From assembly GCA_049976505.1 (NCBI GenBank), contig JBMFIC010000005.1, positions 28,043 to 92,042 on the forward strand: a DNA stretch of 64,000 nucleotides, given 5' to 3'. Below are positions 1 through 8,392 of this stretch, one piece after another (within the stretch, counting starts at the first letter, position 1; every line of letters begins with the position of its first letter). This stretch comes from CAYFFZ01 sp049976505. Its GTDB lineage: Archaea > Thermoproteota > Nitrososphaeria > Conexivisphaerales > UBA164. The position numbers and the translations under genes are program-made. The notes below the pieces were generated by a model. That model saw only the letters and a program-made list of their open reading frames with translations. It did no database searches and was not told the DNA's origin.

Positions 1-606
1 CGATCCCCCGACGTCAAGCTGGTATGATTTAACCCATGAGCTTCCGAACTGCCTGAATGCGTGCATCAGTATCCTGTGAAGCCAGGTCCCTCCGAGCTGG
101 CTCTGAAGGTCGTCCCCCGCCGCTATGGCCCCTTTTCTCTCGAAGAGCTCTACAAGCTCCCTCCTCTGAACTATGGGCGAGGGGGTCGCGTTGATAAAGC
201 TGTACCCGAGCTCGGCGGAGGCCCTCGCGAAGAGCTCGCTGGCCCTCTGCTGCCCGGAGTTTATGAGGTTGAGGACGACGTCCGCATCCATTGAGGAGAG
301 GCTCCTCCTGAGCTCGTCCTCGCTCGCTTTAACTAGCTCAATCCTTCCAATAACCTCCCTGCTTACCTCATCTGGATAATAAACCGAGGGCAGGACCTGG
401 ACCTCGGGTCCAGCCCCATAGATCTCCCTGAGCGTTCTTCCGACCTTGCTCGAGTCGACGTCAAAGGCCCCAACGATCCTGATGTCGTTCAGCGAGTAGC
501 CCCCAACTACCCTGTGCCAGGGCTCGACCCCCTCGTATATCCCCTTCACGAGGTACCTGGCGACGTTTCCCACGCCAAAGATCACTGCTCTGATCCCGCT
601 ACGCAT
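1..606 (-). CDS. ino1: myo-inositol-1-phosphate synthase, 3' end outside window
   Basis: This enzyme converts glucose 6-phosphate to L-myo-inositol 1-phosphate using NAD, for inositol lipids or compatible solutes. The first 202 codons are present and the gene runs off the left edge. Reading leftward from ATG at 606, the protein begins MRSGIRAVIFGVGNVA, an NAD-binding glycine motif. It continues with VLNLINSGQQ, then INATPSPIV and a GDDLQSQLGGTWLHRI stretch, which are typical of archaeal MIPS. A TATA box (628-640) lies about 26 bases upstream of the ATG, so the mRNA is probably leaderless. The gene is divergent from rpoE1. Family assignment rests on motif recognition; the missing C-terminus holds part of the active site. 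Confidence 0.85.
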   Translation of the reverse strand, partial: MRSGIRAVIFGVGNVARYLVKGIYEGVEPWHRVVGGYSLNDIRIVGAFDVDSSKVGRTLREIYGAGPEVQVLPSVYYPDEVSREVIGRIELVKASEDELRRSLSSMDADVVLNLINSGQQRASELFARASAELGYSFINATPSPIVQRRELVELFERKGAIAAGDDLQSQLGGTWLHRILMHAFRQFGSSWVKSYQLDVGGS

Positions 607-627
607 GTAATATGGTTGAATACGCCT

Positions 628-640
628 GAAATTTATATTT
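628..640 (-). promoter_or_regulatory. TATA box of ino1
   Basis: On the minus strand the sequence reads aaatataaatttc, centred about 27 bases upstream of the ATG at 606. That is the usual archaeal distance from TATA box to transcription start and implies a leaderless transcript. Confidence 0.55.
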
Positions 641-718
641 AGCTGGTCAGCTCTTCAGCATCTGCCATCGGGCCCTTACAGCTCGGAAGCCCGCGGATCG
701 GGGCCTCTTCTAAGAAAA

Positions 719-727
719 AGTTTAAAT
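719..727 (+). promoter_or_regulatory. TATA box of the rpoE1 operon
   Basis: The sequence agtttaaat is followed about 26 bases later by aggtgaattattTTG. A start of transcription near 749 would leave a very short leader carrying the GAGGTGA-like ribosome-binding site used by the TTG at 762. Confidence 0.5.
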
Positions 728-761
728 CATAACGAAAAACAATTCTTGAGAGGTGAATTAT

Positions 762-1328
762 TTGTTTCAGATACTGACGCTCGAGGATGTTGTTCGTATA
801 CCGCCATCAGATTTCGATAAGGACGTTAACGAAATCGCGCTGAAGCAGCTGAAGGAGAAGTACGAGAGCACGGTGACCAAGGAGTACGGCTTCCTCATCA
901 AGGTTCTGAGCGCGAAGGCGGATAAAATAGGGAAGATAATACACGGGGACGGCGGCAAGTACCACCGCGTCCAGTTCGACGTTCTCTCGTTCTACCCCGA
1001 GGTCGGGGAGATCATAGAGGGGGAGGTCGTGGAGATCACCGACTTTGGGGCCTTCGTCAAGATAGGACCAGCTGACGCCCTGCTGCACATAAGCCAGGTG
1101 ATGGACGACTACGTCACGGTTGACCTGAAAGGCGGAGTCATAACTGGGCAGAACACGAAGAGGCAGCTCAAGGTCGGGAGCAGGGTGAGGGCAAAGATAA
1201 TCGCTGTGAGCATAGGGACCGGAATGAGCATGGCAAAGATAGGCATAACCTGCAGGCAGCCGATGCTGGGCGCCCTCGAATGGATAGAGGAGGAAATTAA
1301 GAAGATAGCCGCGCAGCAGCAGGGGTGA
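762..1328 (+). CDS. rpoE1: DNA-directed RNA polymerase subunit E' (RpoE1/Rpo7)
   Basis: This is the Rpo7 stalk subunit of archaeal RNA polymerase, equivalent to eukaryotic Rpb7, and it acts with Rpo4 in open-complex formation and RNA binding. The N-terminal part (MFQILTLEDVVRIPPSDF) is the RNP-like tip domain. An S1/OB domain follows from about residue 82, with GAFVKIGPADALLHISQ. I prefer the TTG at 762 because homologues start M(F/Y) and GAGGTGA lies just upstream; an in-frame GTG at 753 would add three residues. At 188 aa the length is normal. It heads a tight operon with spt4 and the dephospho-CoA kinase gene, the conserved archaeal order, but the ribosomal genes that often follow are absent. 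Confidence 0.93.
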   Translation: MFQILTLEDVVRIPPSDFDKDVNEIALKQLKEKYESTVTKEYGFLIKVLSAKADKIGKIIHGDGGKYHRVQFDVLSFYPEVGEIIEGEVVEITDFGAFVKIGPADALLHISQVMDDYVTVDLKGGVITGQNTKRQLKVGSRVRAKIIAVSIGTGMSMAKIGITCRQPMLGALEWIEEEIKKIAAQQQG

Positions 1329-1333
1329 AGTAG

Positions 1334-1522
1334 ATGCCGCAGGAGAAGGCGTGCAGGAACTGCAGGTACATAACCAGGGAGAGCGTGTGCCCGGTCTGCG
1401 GGTCGAAGGACCTCACGATGAACTGGTCAGGGCAGGTAATAATTCTCGACGTTGAGAACTCTGAGATAGCAAAGGCTTTAGGCGTAAAGGTTCCAGGCAG
1501 GTACGCGATTAACGTTGTATAG
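1334..1522 (+). CDS. spt4: Transcription elongation factor Spt4 (RpoE2)
   Basis: This 62-residue zinc protein partners Spt5 to form the processivity clamp on RNA polymerase. Two zinc knuckles are visible, CRNC near residue 8 and CPVC near residue 19, followed by the conserved WSGQVIILD segment and an IAKALGVKVPGRYAINV tail. It starts with ATG five bases after the rpoE1 stop. Its last 8 bases overlap the next gene, so the three genes are probably co-translated. Length and motifs match the archaeal family; no Spt5 gene is in the window. Confidence 0.93.
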   Translation: MPQEKACRNCRYITRESVCPVCGSKDLTMNWSGQVIILDVENSEIAKALGVKVPGRYAINVV

Positions 1523-2015
1523 GCTAACGGAGGCAGCGAGGGCAGCCCTCAAGAGGCCCCTCGGGGAGCTGGTGGAGAAAGGAAGGGAGATAGATTACAT
1601 AAGGTCCAGGCTCCTGGAAGAGGGGTTCGTGATAACCGTTGGGGACAGGACCACGGAGAACTTCATAACAGCCGGCGGAAAGCCGAGGATAGAGATAGTG
1701 GACCTCAAGGAGAAGAGGTCGGAGCGGGCGGACACGGCGAGCGCAGCAGAGAGGGTCTGCAGGGTATCCAACCCCCCTGGAACGATAAGCGACGAGGCCA
1801 TCGAGTGCATAAGGGACGCCGTCAGGAGCAGGGAGAGGGTCAGGATTAAGGTGGATGGGGAGGAGGACCTACTTGGCCTTCCCGCGATCATGTACGCGCC
1901 GCTGGGCTCATACGTGCTGTACGGCCAGCCGGACGAGGGGCTGGTGGTTGTAAGGGTTGACGAGAGGATAAAGAGGAAAGCGGAGGAGCTCCTGCTTCTC
2001 ATGGAGAGGTACTAA
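1515..2015 (+). CDS. GTP-dependent dephospho-CoA kinase (DUF359)
   Basis: This DUF359 protein is expected to catalyse the last step of archaeal coenzyme A synthesis, phosphorylating dephospho-CoA with GTP. The 166-aa protein starts at TTG 1515, overlapping spt4 by 8 bases. It shows the family's VGDRTTENFITAG core near residues 42-54, KPRIEIVDLKEKR, and a C-terminal DGEEDLLGLPAIMYAP segment that resembles the family's conserved GEEDL block. Position after spt4 is conserved in many archaea, which supports the call. The function is inferred from family knowledge (the Thermococcus enzyme), not from anything specific here. Confidence 0.85.
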   Translation: MYRLTEAARAALKRPLGELVEKGREIDYIRSRLLEEGFVITVGDRTTENFITAGGKPRIEIVDLKEKRSERADTASAAERVCRVSNPPGTISDEAIECIRDAVRSRERVRIKVDGEEDLLGLPAIMYAPLGSYVLYGQPDEGLVVVRVDERIKRKAEELLLLMERY

Positions 2016-2056
2016 AAGCTTAGGGCCCTTGAAGCGCCTCGTACGCCCGTAATAAC

Positions 2057-2066
2057 GTTTTAAAAT
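2057..2066 (+). promoter_or_regulatory. TATA box of thrC
   Basis: The sequence gttttaaaat is centred about 24 bases before the thrC ATG at 2085. It contains the AACGTTTT word that recurs before many genes here and would give a nearly leaderless mRNA. Confidence 0.45.
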
Positions 2067-2084
2067 AGCCGATCGCGTTAGAGT

Positions 2085-3287
2085 ATGGCGTTGCCGAGGT
2101 ACAGGTGTGAGAACTGCGGGTTCGAGGAGAGCCTAGATAAGAACCTGTACTTCTGCCCCAGGTGCGGGGACCCGCTCACGATAGTGTACGACGAGAAGGA
2201 GCTCAGCTCAGCGAAGTTTGAGGGAAGGGGGGTGTGGAGGTACAGGGACGTGCTGCCTGTAAGCCATGAAAGGGCCGTAACGATGAACGAAGGAGGCACC
2301 CCGCTGCAGAGGAGCGTCAGGCTGGTCAGGGAGCTTGGAATAAGGGACCTGAGGATCAAGAACGAGGGGCTCAACCCCTCAGGAAGCTTCAAGGACAGGG
2401 GGATGACCGTTGGGGTAACGAGGGCCCTCGAGATAAATGCGAGGTCGGTGATCTGCGCATCCACGGGAAACACGGCAGCAAGCCTCTCAGCGTACGCTGC
2501 GAGGGCCGGTCTGAGGGCCTACGTGGTTGTTCCCCATGAATCGGTGGCGCTCGGCAAGCTCGCACAGGCCAGGGCAGCCGGCGCTAAAATCGTGAGGATC
2601 AGGGGGAACTTCGACTACGCGCTGAAACTGGTGAGGCAGCTAGCGGCTGAGACCAGCGAAACCTACCTCCTGAACTCGGTGAACCCGTTCAGGATCGAGG
2701 GCCAGAAGACGCTTGCCTACGAGATAGTCGAGGAGTATGGGGTTCCTGACTGGATATTCATACCCGTGGGGAACGCCGGAAACATAACGGCCCTCTGGAA
2801 GGGGTTAAAGGAGCTCAGGGCCATGGGGATGATAGACAGGATGCCCAGGCTCGCCGGCGTTCAGGCCGAGGGTGCATCGCCGATCTACAGGGCGTTCATC
2901 TCGGGCTCAGACAGGATTGAGCCCGAGCCCAACCCGCAGACTGTTGCCACAGCGATAAAGATAGGCAGCCCAGCCAGCTGGAGGAGGGCGCTCAGGGCCG
3001 TAAGGGAGTCGAACGGGGTCATGCTTGCCGTATCCGACGAGGATATTACGACCTACCAGAGGAAGCTTGCATCGATGGAGGGCATATTCGTGGAGCCGGC
3101 CAGCGCCGCGTCGGTTGCAGGGCTTGCCAGGGCCGTTGAGAGGGGGATAGTTGGAAGAGATGAGAGCGCAGTGGCTGTGGTCACAGGCAACGGCCTGAAG
3201 GACCCTGACTCCCTGATGAGGCTGCAGAGCGATGAAGTGGTGGTGGAGGCCAGCCTGAAGGCCCTGAGAGCGGTGATACTCGGTTGA
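2085..3287 (+). CDS. thrC: Threonine synthase
   Basis: PLP enzyme converting O-phosphohomoserine to threonine. The 400-aa protein has an N-terminal zinc knuckle (Cys8, Cys11, Cys24, Cys27) found in many archaeal threonine synthases. The PLP lysine is Lys103 in LNPSGSFKDRGM, followed by CASTGNTAASLSAYAARAG and the phosphate-binding glycines in IPVGNAGNI. The ATG at 2085 is placed by the TATA box. The next gene starts inside its stop codon (TTGA, 4-bp overlap) and encodes homoserine dehydrogenase, so the two threonine-pathway genes are translationally coupled. Homoserine kinase is not in the window. Cysteate or other synthases of this fold are less likely given the partner gene. Confidence 0.93.
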   Translation: MALPRYRCENCGFEESLDKNLYFCPRCGDPLTIVYDEKELSSAKFEGRGVWRYRDVLPVSHERAVTMNEGGTPLQRSVRLVRELGIRDLRIKNEGLNPSGSFKDRGMTVGVTRALEINARSVICASTGNTAASLSAYAARAGLRAYVVVPHESVALGKLAQARAAGAKIVRIRGNFDYALKLVRQLAAETSETYLLNSVNPFRIEGQKTLAYEIVEEYGVPDWIFIPVGNAGNITALWKGLKELRAMGMIDRMPRLAGVQAEGASPIYRAFISGSDRIEPEPNPQTVATAIKIGSPASWRRALRAVRESNGVMLAVSDEDITTYQRKLASMEGIFVEPASAASVAGLARAVERGIVGRDESAVAVVTGNGLKDPDSLMRLQSDEVVVEASLKALRAVILG

Positions 3288-4294
3288 GGATAGGGGTAAT
3301 AGGATATGGCTCGGTCGGCATGGCCTTTCATAAGCTGGTCATGGAGAAGTACTGGGAGCTGAAGACCAGGTACGGGCTTGTGCCCCAGGTTGTCTTCATA
3401 TGTGACAGCTCCGGCTGCGCCTGCAGGGAGGAGGGGCTGGATCCCTCAGAGGCCGTAAAGGTGAAGTCGAGTGGACAGAAGCTATCATCAGCGTACAGGG
3501 TAATCGACGTCTACGAGGCCATCAGGAGGTGCTCCATAGACGTGGCCGTGGAGTGCACGCCGGCCAACTTCATGGACGCTGAGCCTGCCTACTCCTACAT
3601 AATGGAGGCCCTGAGGAACGGATCAAACGTCATAACGACCAACAAGGGGCCAATGGCCCTCTACATGCCGGCCATACTCGACGAGGCCAGGTCTAGGGGC
3701 CTTGTGGTGCTCTACAGCGGGACGGTTGGAGGGGGCACGCCTTTCATATCGTTTGTGGAGAGGGCGCTGAGGGGGAACAGGATAACCTCCTTCAGGGGTA
3801 TACTTAACGGCACATCGAACTACGTCCTTACCAGGATTATGAAGGACGGCATGAGCCTGGAGGAGGCCGTTGCTGAGGCCAGGAGGATGGGCATAGCCGA
3901 GGCCGACCCCTCGCTCGACCTGAACGGCACGGACAGCGCCGCCAAGCTCGTAATACTGATGAACCACATATTTGAGAACAGGTACACGCTGAGGGACGTG
4001 AAGATAAGCGGCCTCGACAGGGAGATACCTGAGCCTGAAAGGGGGCACACCGTGAAGCTCATAGCGAGGTCGCATCCTGAGCCGCGCGTGTCCCTCGAGC
4101 AGATACCCCTGGGCGACCCGCTCAACGTTGAGGGCACTTACAACGCAGTCGAGTTCAGCGTGGAGGAGCTGGGCAAGGTCTACCTTATAGGAAGGGGGGC
4201 AGGAGGAAGGGAAACGGCCGGGGCGGTAATAAGGGATCTTGTCGAGCTGAAGAGCAGGCTTCAGATATATCACTACAGGAAGGAGCTGCTCTAG
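3284..4294 (+). CDS. hom: Homoserine dehydrogenase
   Basis: Reduces aspartate semialdehyde to homoserine, feeding the adjacent threonine synthase and methionine synthesis. The 336-aa protein has the Rossmann motif GYGSVG at residues 7-12, then VECTPANFMD, ITTNKGPMAL and the catalytic-domain segments GGGTPFISFVERAL and ILNGTSNYVLTRI, with DPSLDLNGTDSAAKL late in the protein. There is no C-terminal ACT domain, so allosteric control by threonine through that domain is not expected. The start is TTG at 3284, overlapping the thrC stop by four bases. Confidence 0.93.
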   Translation: MRIGVIGYGSVGMAFHKLVMEKYWELKTRYGLVPQVVFICDSSGCACREEGLDPSEAVKVKSSGQKLSSAYRVIDVYEAIRRCSIDVAVECTPANFMDAEPAYSYIMEALRNGSNVITTNKGPMALYMPAILDEARSRGLVVLYSGTVGGGTPFISFVERALRGNRITSFRGILNGTSNYVLTRIMKDGMSLEEAVAEARRMGIAEADPSLDLNGTDSAAKLVILMNHIFENRYTLRDVKISGLDREIPEPERGHTVKLIARSHPEPRVSLEQIPLGDPLNVEGTYNAVEFSVEELGKVYLIGRGAGGRETAGAVIRDLVELKSRLQIYHYRKELL

Positions 4295-4343
4295 CAGCAA
4301 ACTGAGAAACCCATTTATACTGATCAGCAGTTATAACAGGCTG

Positions 4344-4895
4344 ATGACCAGGCCGGCCCTTATAGTTGTTGACATGCTGAACGAGTTCGTCAACGGGAGG
4401 CTCTCGACCCCTGAGGCAAAAAGCACGGTTGGCCCGGCCAGGAGGACGCTGGAGGAGTTCAGGAGGAGGGGTCTCAGGGTCTTCTTCGTAAAGGACTCGC
4501 ACAGGGAGGAGGACTTCGAGCTTGCCCTCTGGGGGCCTCATGCTATGCACGGGACGAAGGACTCTGAGATAATCGAGGAGCTCAGGCCCCTCGAGGGGGA
4601 GCCGGTGATTGAGAAGCACACGTACTCAGGCTTTTTCGAAACGCCCCTGGACTACTTCCTGAGGACAAACGGGATAGACACGGTCTTTCTCATAGGCCTT
4701 GACGCCGACATCTGCGTGAGGCACACGGCAGCTGACGCGTTCTTCAGGGGCTACAGGATATACGTCGTCAGGGACGCCGTGGCTGCCTACATTGACAGGA
4801 ACTGGGAGGAGTACTTCAGAAGGATCTACGGGGCAAAGATAGTAAAAAGCGAGGAAGTGGGACAGGTCCTGGATATGCTGACGAAGCAGGAGTAA
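4344..4895 (+). CDS. pncA: Nicotinamidase / isochorismatase-family hydrolase
   Basis: Probably hydrolyses nicotinamide to nicotinate for NAD salvage. The 183-aa cysteine hydrolase shows the expected triad: Asp10 (ALIVVDML), Lys91 (IEKHTYSGF) and Cys124 (LDADICVRHTA). Metal-ligand positions fall around residues 52-70. Its own TATA-like stretch (ccatttatactgat) precedes the ATG at 4344. Other isochorismatase-fold amidases share this triad, so an N-carbamoyl amidase is a weaker alternative, worth noting because a carbamate kinase and a carbamoyltransferase-like set occur in the same window. Confidence 0.8.
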   Translation: MTRPALIVVDMLNEFVNGRLSTPEAKSTVGPARRTLEEFRRRGLRVFFVKDSHREEDFELALWGPHAMHGTKDSEIIEELRPLEGEPVIEKHTYSGFFETPLDYFLRTNGIDTVFLIGLDADICVRHTAADAFFRGYRIYVVRDAVAAYIDRNWEEYFRRIYGAKIVKSEEVGQVLDMLTKQE

Positions 4896-4971
4896 AGCAG
4901 CAGGCCCATGTCCCTGAGCTGGACGGCCAGGGCCCGGAAACCTTTAATTTCCAAGCGATCAACATAGCTAC

Positions 4972-6210
4972 ATGCAGCACGACGTAAAGCATCCGGAGCT
5001 GAAGGATCTGGGGCACAAGAAGATAAACTGGGTCGCAGACAGGATGAAGGTCCTGAACGAGCTGGTGAGCGAGAGGCTGAGCTCGCAGCCCCTCAGGGGC
5101 ATAAGGGTTGGAATAAGCCTGCACCTTGAGGCAAAGACGGCCTACCTCGCAATATCTCTCAAGAAGCTGGGGGCAGAGGTCAGCATCACCAGCAGCAACC
5201 CAATAACCGCGCAGGATGACGTGGCGGCCGCCCTAACCGACTACGTGGATCACGTGTACGCCTGGAGGGGAGAAACGCCCGATGAGTACGAGCTTAACCA
5301 CCGGAGGATACTGGAGCTCGAGCCCAACGTGATAGTGGACGACGGGGCAGATCTTTCGCTCATGGCCATAAGCTCGGGCAGGTATGCAGGCGTGTTCGGG
5401 GTTTCCGAGGAGACGACGACTGGCGTGAGGAGGCTCAGGGCCCTTGAAAGGGAGGGCAGGCTGAAGTTTCCCGCCATCGCGGTCAACGATGCAAAGGGCA
5501 AGTACCTCTACGACAACAGGTTCGGGAGCGGGCAGAGCGTTGTCGATGGAATAATGAGGGCGACGAACTCGATGATAGGCGGCAAGGAGGCCGTCGTTGT
5601 CGGATACGGATGGGTGGGAAAGGGCGTGGCTGAGAGGCTGAGAGGACTGGGCGCCCGCGTCACCGTCGTGGAGGTTGATCCGTTCAAGGCGCTTGAGGCC
5701 TACTTCGACGGCTACAGGGTCACGAACATGGATGAGGCGGCTGAGTACGGGGACATATTTGTAACCTGCACGGGCGACGTCAGGGTCATAACTGGCAGAC
5801 ATTTCCTGAAGATGAAGGATGGGGCCTTCCTCAGCAACGCAGGGCACTTTGACGTTGAGGTGGACGTCGAGTGGCTGAGGAGGAACGCAAGGTCCCTTGG
5901 AGAGGTCAGACCAAACGTGACGGCCTACCAGCTGCAAAACGGCAGGAAGGTTTACCTTCTCGCTGAGGGAAGGCTCGTTAACCTCGGGGCAGCGGACGGG
6001 CATCCGATAGAGATAATGGACCTCTCGTTCTCGCTGCAGCTAATGGGAGTCCTTTACCTGGTTGAGAACAGGGGGAGGCTCGAGAACAGAGTCTACAACG
6101 TGCCAGAGGAGGTTGACAGGAAGGTCGTGGAGACTTTCCTGAGGATAAACGGGATAAAGCTCGAGGAGCTGACCCCCGAGCAAAAGGAGTACCTTGAAAG
6201 CTGGAAGTGA
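4972..6210 (+). CDS. ahcY: Adenosylhomocysteinase (SAH hydrolase)
   Basis: Splits S-adenosylhomocysteine to adenosine and homocysteine, clearing the product of SAM-dependent methylation. The 412-aa protein starts MQHDVKHPELKDLGHKKI. It has the substrate-site segment AVNDAKGKYLYDNRFGSG (about 170-187) and the NAD-binding GYGWVGKGVA (211-220), and it ends in the archaeal style without the long eukaryotic insertion. A TATA box (cctttaattt) sits about 26 bases upstream. The SAM synthetase that feeds this cycle is at 34.0 kb. The next gene's start overlaps its 3' end. Confidence 0.95.
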   Translation: MQHDVKHPELKDLGHKKINWVADRMKVLNELVSERLSSQPLRGIRVGISLHLEAKTAYLAISLKKLGAEVSITSSNPITAQDDVAAALTDYVDHVYAWRGETPDEYELNHRRILELEPNVIVDDGADLSLMAISSGRYAGVFGVSEETTTGVRRLRALEREGRLKFPAIAVNDAKGKYLYDNRFGSGQSVVDGIMRATNSMIGGKEAVVVGYGWVGKGVAERLRGLGARVTVVEVDPFKALEAYFDGYRVTNMDEAAEYGDIFVTCTGDVRVITGRHFLKMKDGAFLSNAGHFDVEVDVEWLRRNARSLGEVRPNVTAYQLQNGRKVYLLAEGRLVNLGAADGHPIEIMDLSFSLQLMGVLYLVENRGRLENRVYNVPEEVDRKVVETFLRINGIKLEELTPEQKEYLESWK

Positions 6211-6570
6211 GCCTAACAGGGAGCTCAGCGAGCTGGAGAAGATGATACTGGTTCACATATACAAGTACGGCCCGGACGCCCATGGCTCCTGGCCAGGAGG
6301 CTCATGGGGACGAGCGGCTGGGTCCCAAAGTACGATGAGGACGAAATGGAAAGGGCCTGCAGAAGGCTCGAGGAGATGGGGCTTCTGGAGAGGTACACAG
6401 GATCGCTCAAGTGGCTTCCGACCTCTTCCATAAAGCCCTGGCTCAAGTTCAAGCAGAGAAACAGGGACGTGAAGCCCCACGGAGTGTATTACCAGCTCAC
6501 GAAGGAGGGAAGAAGGCTTGCGAAGACGCTTAAGAAGGAGTACGAGTCGAGGAACGCGCATCAATCATAA
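6194..6570 (+). pseudogene. DUF2250 winged-helix-type protein, split by a -1 frameshift
   Basis: Two overlapping frames together make one recognisable DUF2250 protein of about 125 residues. The frame from TTG 6194 gives a sensible N-terminus up to MILVHIYKYGPDA. At about 6278-6283 (gacgcccatgg) the reading must slip to the other frame to continue PWLLARRLMGTSGWVPK and on to the stop at 6570, through RLEEMGLLERY and GVYYQLTKEGRRLAKTLKK, a typical HTH-wing layout. One missing C in the short C run would explain it. It could be a sequencing error, a real recent mutation, or programmed slippage. A short internal product from ATG 6304 (88 aa) is possible. Function of DUF2250 is unknown; DNA binding is inferred from the HTH-like pattern. 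Confidence 0.7.
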
Positions 6571-6712
6571 TTATATCATCATAGCCCTTGCTGTGCCGTT
6601 CACTTTCAAGCCTCTGAGGCGTCGGGAAAAAGCTTAAACGCGGCCTCTGTGCCTCTGGCAACTTAAAAGGAAAAATTAATATTTATCACGATTAAGGGTT
6701 AAGCGAAGAGCT

Positions 6713-7675
6713 ATGCCAGAGAAGAATCTGATTGTTATAGCACTTGGTGGAAACGCTCTGCTACAGAGGGGTCAGAAGGGAACTTTCCAGGAACAGTACG
6801 AGAACACGAAGGTGACAGCAAAGAAGATAGCTGACCTCATAGAGAGGGGCTATAAGGTAGTAATAACCCACGGAAACGGCCCCCAGGTGGGAGCCCAGCT
6901 GCTCAGGCACGACGCAGGACAGAAGCTCTACGGCGTTCCGGCGTTTCCGATGGACGTCGCTGGAGCCGAGACACAGGGCTTCATAGGCTACATGATCCAG
7001 CAGTCTCTCAGGAACGAGCTCAAGGCCAGGAAGATCGACAAGTACGTGGTCACGATCGTTACCAGGACCATCGTGGACGAGAACGACCCAGCTTTCAAGA
7101 ACCCGACCAAGCCGGTTGGCCCCTTCTACAAGAAGGAGGAGGTTGACGAGCTCAGGAAGCAGTTCCCCGACTGGGTCTTCAAGGAGGACGCAGGAAGGGG
7201 CTGGAGGAGGGTAGTTCCATCTCCTGATCCAAAGCTCATAGCTGAGAGGTACGCCATAAAGACGCTGGTAGATGCAGGGTTCGTGGTGATTGCAAGCGGC
7301 GGCGGAGGAATACCGATAATCGAGAAGGACGGAGTGGCCTACGGAGTCGAGGCCGTGATCGACAAGGACCTGGCCGGACAGAGGCTTGCAACGCTGGTAG
7401 GCGCAAGCAGGTTCATAATAGCAACTGACGTGGACGGAGCCTACCTGAACTGGGGAACTCCGAACCAGAAGAGGCTTGAGAGGGTAACCGTCGAGGAGAT
7501 GAAGAAGTACTACGCTGAGGGACACTTCAAGGAGGGCAGCATGGGCCCAAAGGTGCTCGCGGCGATAAGGTTCGTTGAGGCAGGCGGAGAGGCAGCAACG
7601 ATCGGGCACCTGTTCGACCTGACCGAGCTAGTCGAGGAGAAGAAGGGAACTACAGTATACTCGTCACTGGGTTAA
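6713..7675 (+). CDS. arcC: Carbamate kinase
   Basis: Interconverts carbamoyl phosphate plus ADP with carbamate plus ATP. The 320-aa protein matches the family in length. It has ALGGNALLQRGQKG (10-23), VITHGNGPQVG (about 51-61), IASGGGGIPII and GSMGPKVLAAIRFVEAGG near the end. A TATA-like taatatttatca lies about 30 bases before the ATG. In carbamoyltransferase catabolic routes this enzyme harvests ATP from carbamoyl phosphate. That makes it the natural partner of the FdrA, DUF1116 and DUF2877 genes at 22-27 kb, although it is not adjacent to them. Its 3' end overlaps the convergent tfe gene by 12 bases. Confidence 0.93.
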   Translation: MPEKNLIVIALGGNALLQRGQKGTFQEQYENTKVTAKKIADLIERGYKVVITHGNGPQVGAQLLRHDAGQKLYGVPAFPMDVAGAETQGFIGYMIQQSLRNELKARKIDKYVVTIVTRTIVDENDPAFKNPTKPVGPFYKKEEVDELRKQFPDWVFKEDAGRGWRRVVPSPDPKLIAERYAIKTLVDAGFVVIASGGGGIPIIEKDGVAYGVEAVIDKDLAGQRLATLVGASRFIIATDVDGAYLNWGTPNQKRLERVTVEEMKKYYAEGHFKEGSMGPKVLAAIRFVEAGGEAATIGHLFDLTELVEEKKGTTVYSSLG

Positions 7676-8215
7676 CTTCTGAAGCTCCTTCATTTTTTCC
7701 TCGTTTCTTTTTTCCTCCTCTTTTATCTGGTCTATCTTCCACTCGAGGGCCTTTATGAACTCCGAGTTGTCCGTTTCCCTGAGCGGGTTTCCGCACTCAG
7801 GACAAACGAAGAAGTGCTCGATGGCCTCCTCAAACGTGTACTTCTTGCAGGTCGGGGTCCCGCACCAGTAGAAGGCGTGGGACTTCTCGTACTCGAGCCT
7901 GCTTGTAAGCTTCTTCAGTATGACCTCCCTGGTCCTCCTGAGGAACACGTCTATCTGATCCCTCTGTATTCTCCACCGGTATATGAGCCAGCCCTTCTTT
8001 GGATCCTTATCCCTTATTCCTGCTATCAGCCCCCTTTCGTACAGGTCGTAGAGGACCTTCCTGACCTTGTTTATCTTCAGCCCGGTTGCGCTGGCGATCT
8101 CCTCGTCCGTTGCGTCAGGGTTGTTCAGGATGGCCCTTGCAACCTTTATGTAATCCTCGTCGCCTATCATCGCTGCGACCTTGACAAAGGTGTCCTCGTA
8201 TTCCAGCTTAACCAT
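7664..8215 (-). CDS. tfe: Transcription factor E, alpha subunit (TFE)
   Basis: General transcription factor that stabilises the open promoter complex. The 183-aa protein begins MVKLEYEDTFVKVA and has an N-terminal extended winged helix (about 1-100) and a zinc ribbon (Cys118, Cys123, Cys138, Cys141). A charged coiled tail, rich in Glu and Lys, ends the protein. I chose the ATG at 8215 over the upstream in-frame ATG at 8239 because a TATA box on the minus strand is centred near 8243, giving a leaderless start at 8215. Convergent with arcC, with a 12-base overlap. Confidence 0.93.
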   Translation of the reverse strand: MVKLEYEDTFVKVAAMIGDEDYIKVARAILNNPDATDEEIASATGLKINKVRKVLYDLYERGLIAGIRDKDPKKGWLIYRWRIQRDQIDVFLRRTREVILKKLTSRLEYEKSHAFYWCGTPTCKKYTFEEAIEHFFVCPECGNPLRETDNSEFIKALEWKIDQIKEEEKRNEEKMKELQKLTQ

Positions 8216-8238
8216 GAGCCTTTTAAATGATTTTAACA

Positions 8239-8248
8239 TATAAACGTT
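8239..8248 (-). promoter_or_regulatory. TATA box of tfe
   Basis: Minus-strand sequence acgtttatat is centred about 28 bases upstream of the ATG at 8215 and overlaps the alternative upstream ATG, which argues against use of that longer start. Confidence 0.5.
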
Positions 8249-8392
8249 ATAACAAAAACGCAGAGGGCCATGGAGCTAAATGACGCAGCGGCCTCTTCTG
8301 TAGTCAAATGGTGCTCAATAAAGTTGTTGGTTGTGGTAAAGTAACTTTGACTATTATTCTTTTAAGAGCACTTTACAAAGATCCTCATTAGG

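Noticed and set aside
3623..4300. 225-codon minus-strand frame inside homoserine dehydrogenase
   Set aside because: The plus strand encodes a complete conserved enzyme; the antisense frame has no family features.
6761..7609. 282-codon minus-strand open frame across the carbamate kinase gene
   Set aside because: It is the exact shadow of a clear kinase on the other strand. Its translation is rich in Tyr, His and Leu with no domain pattern.
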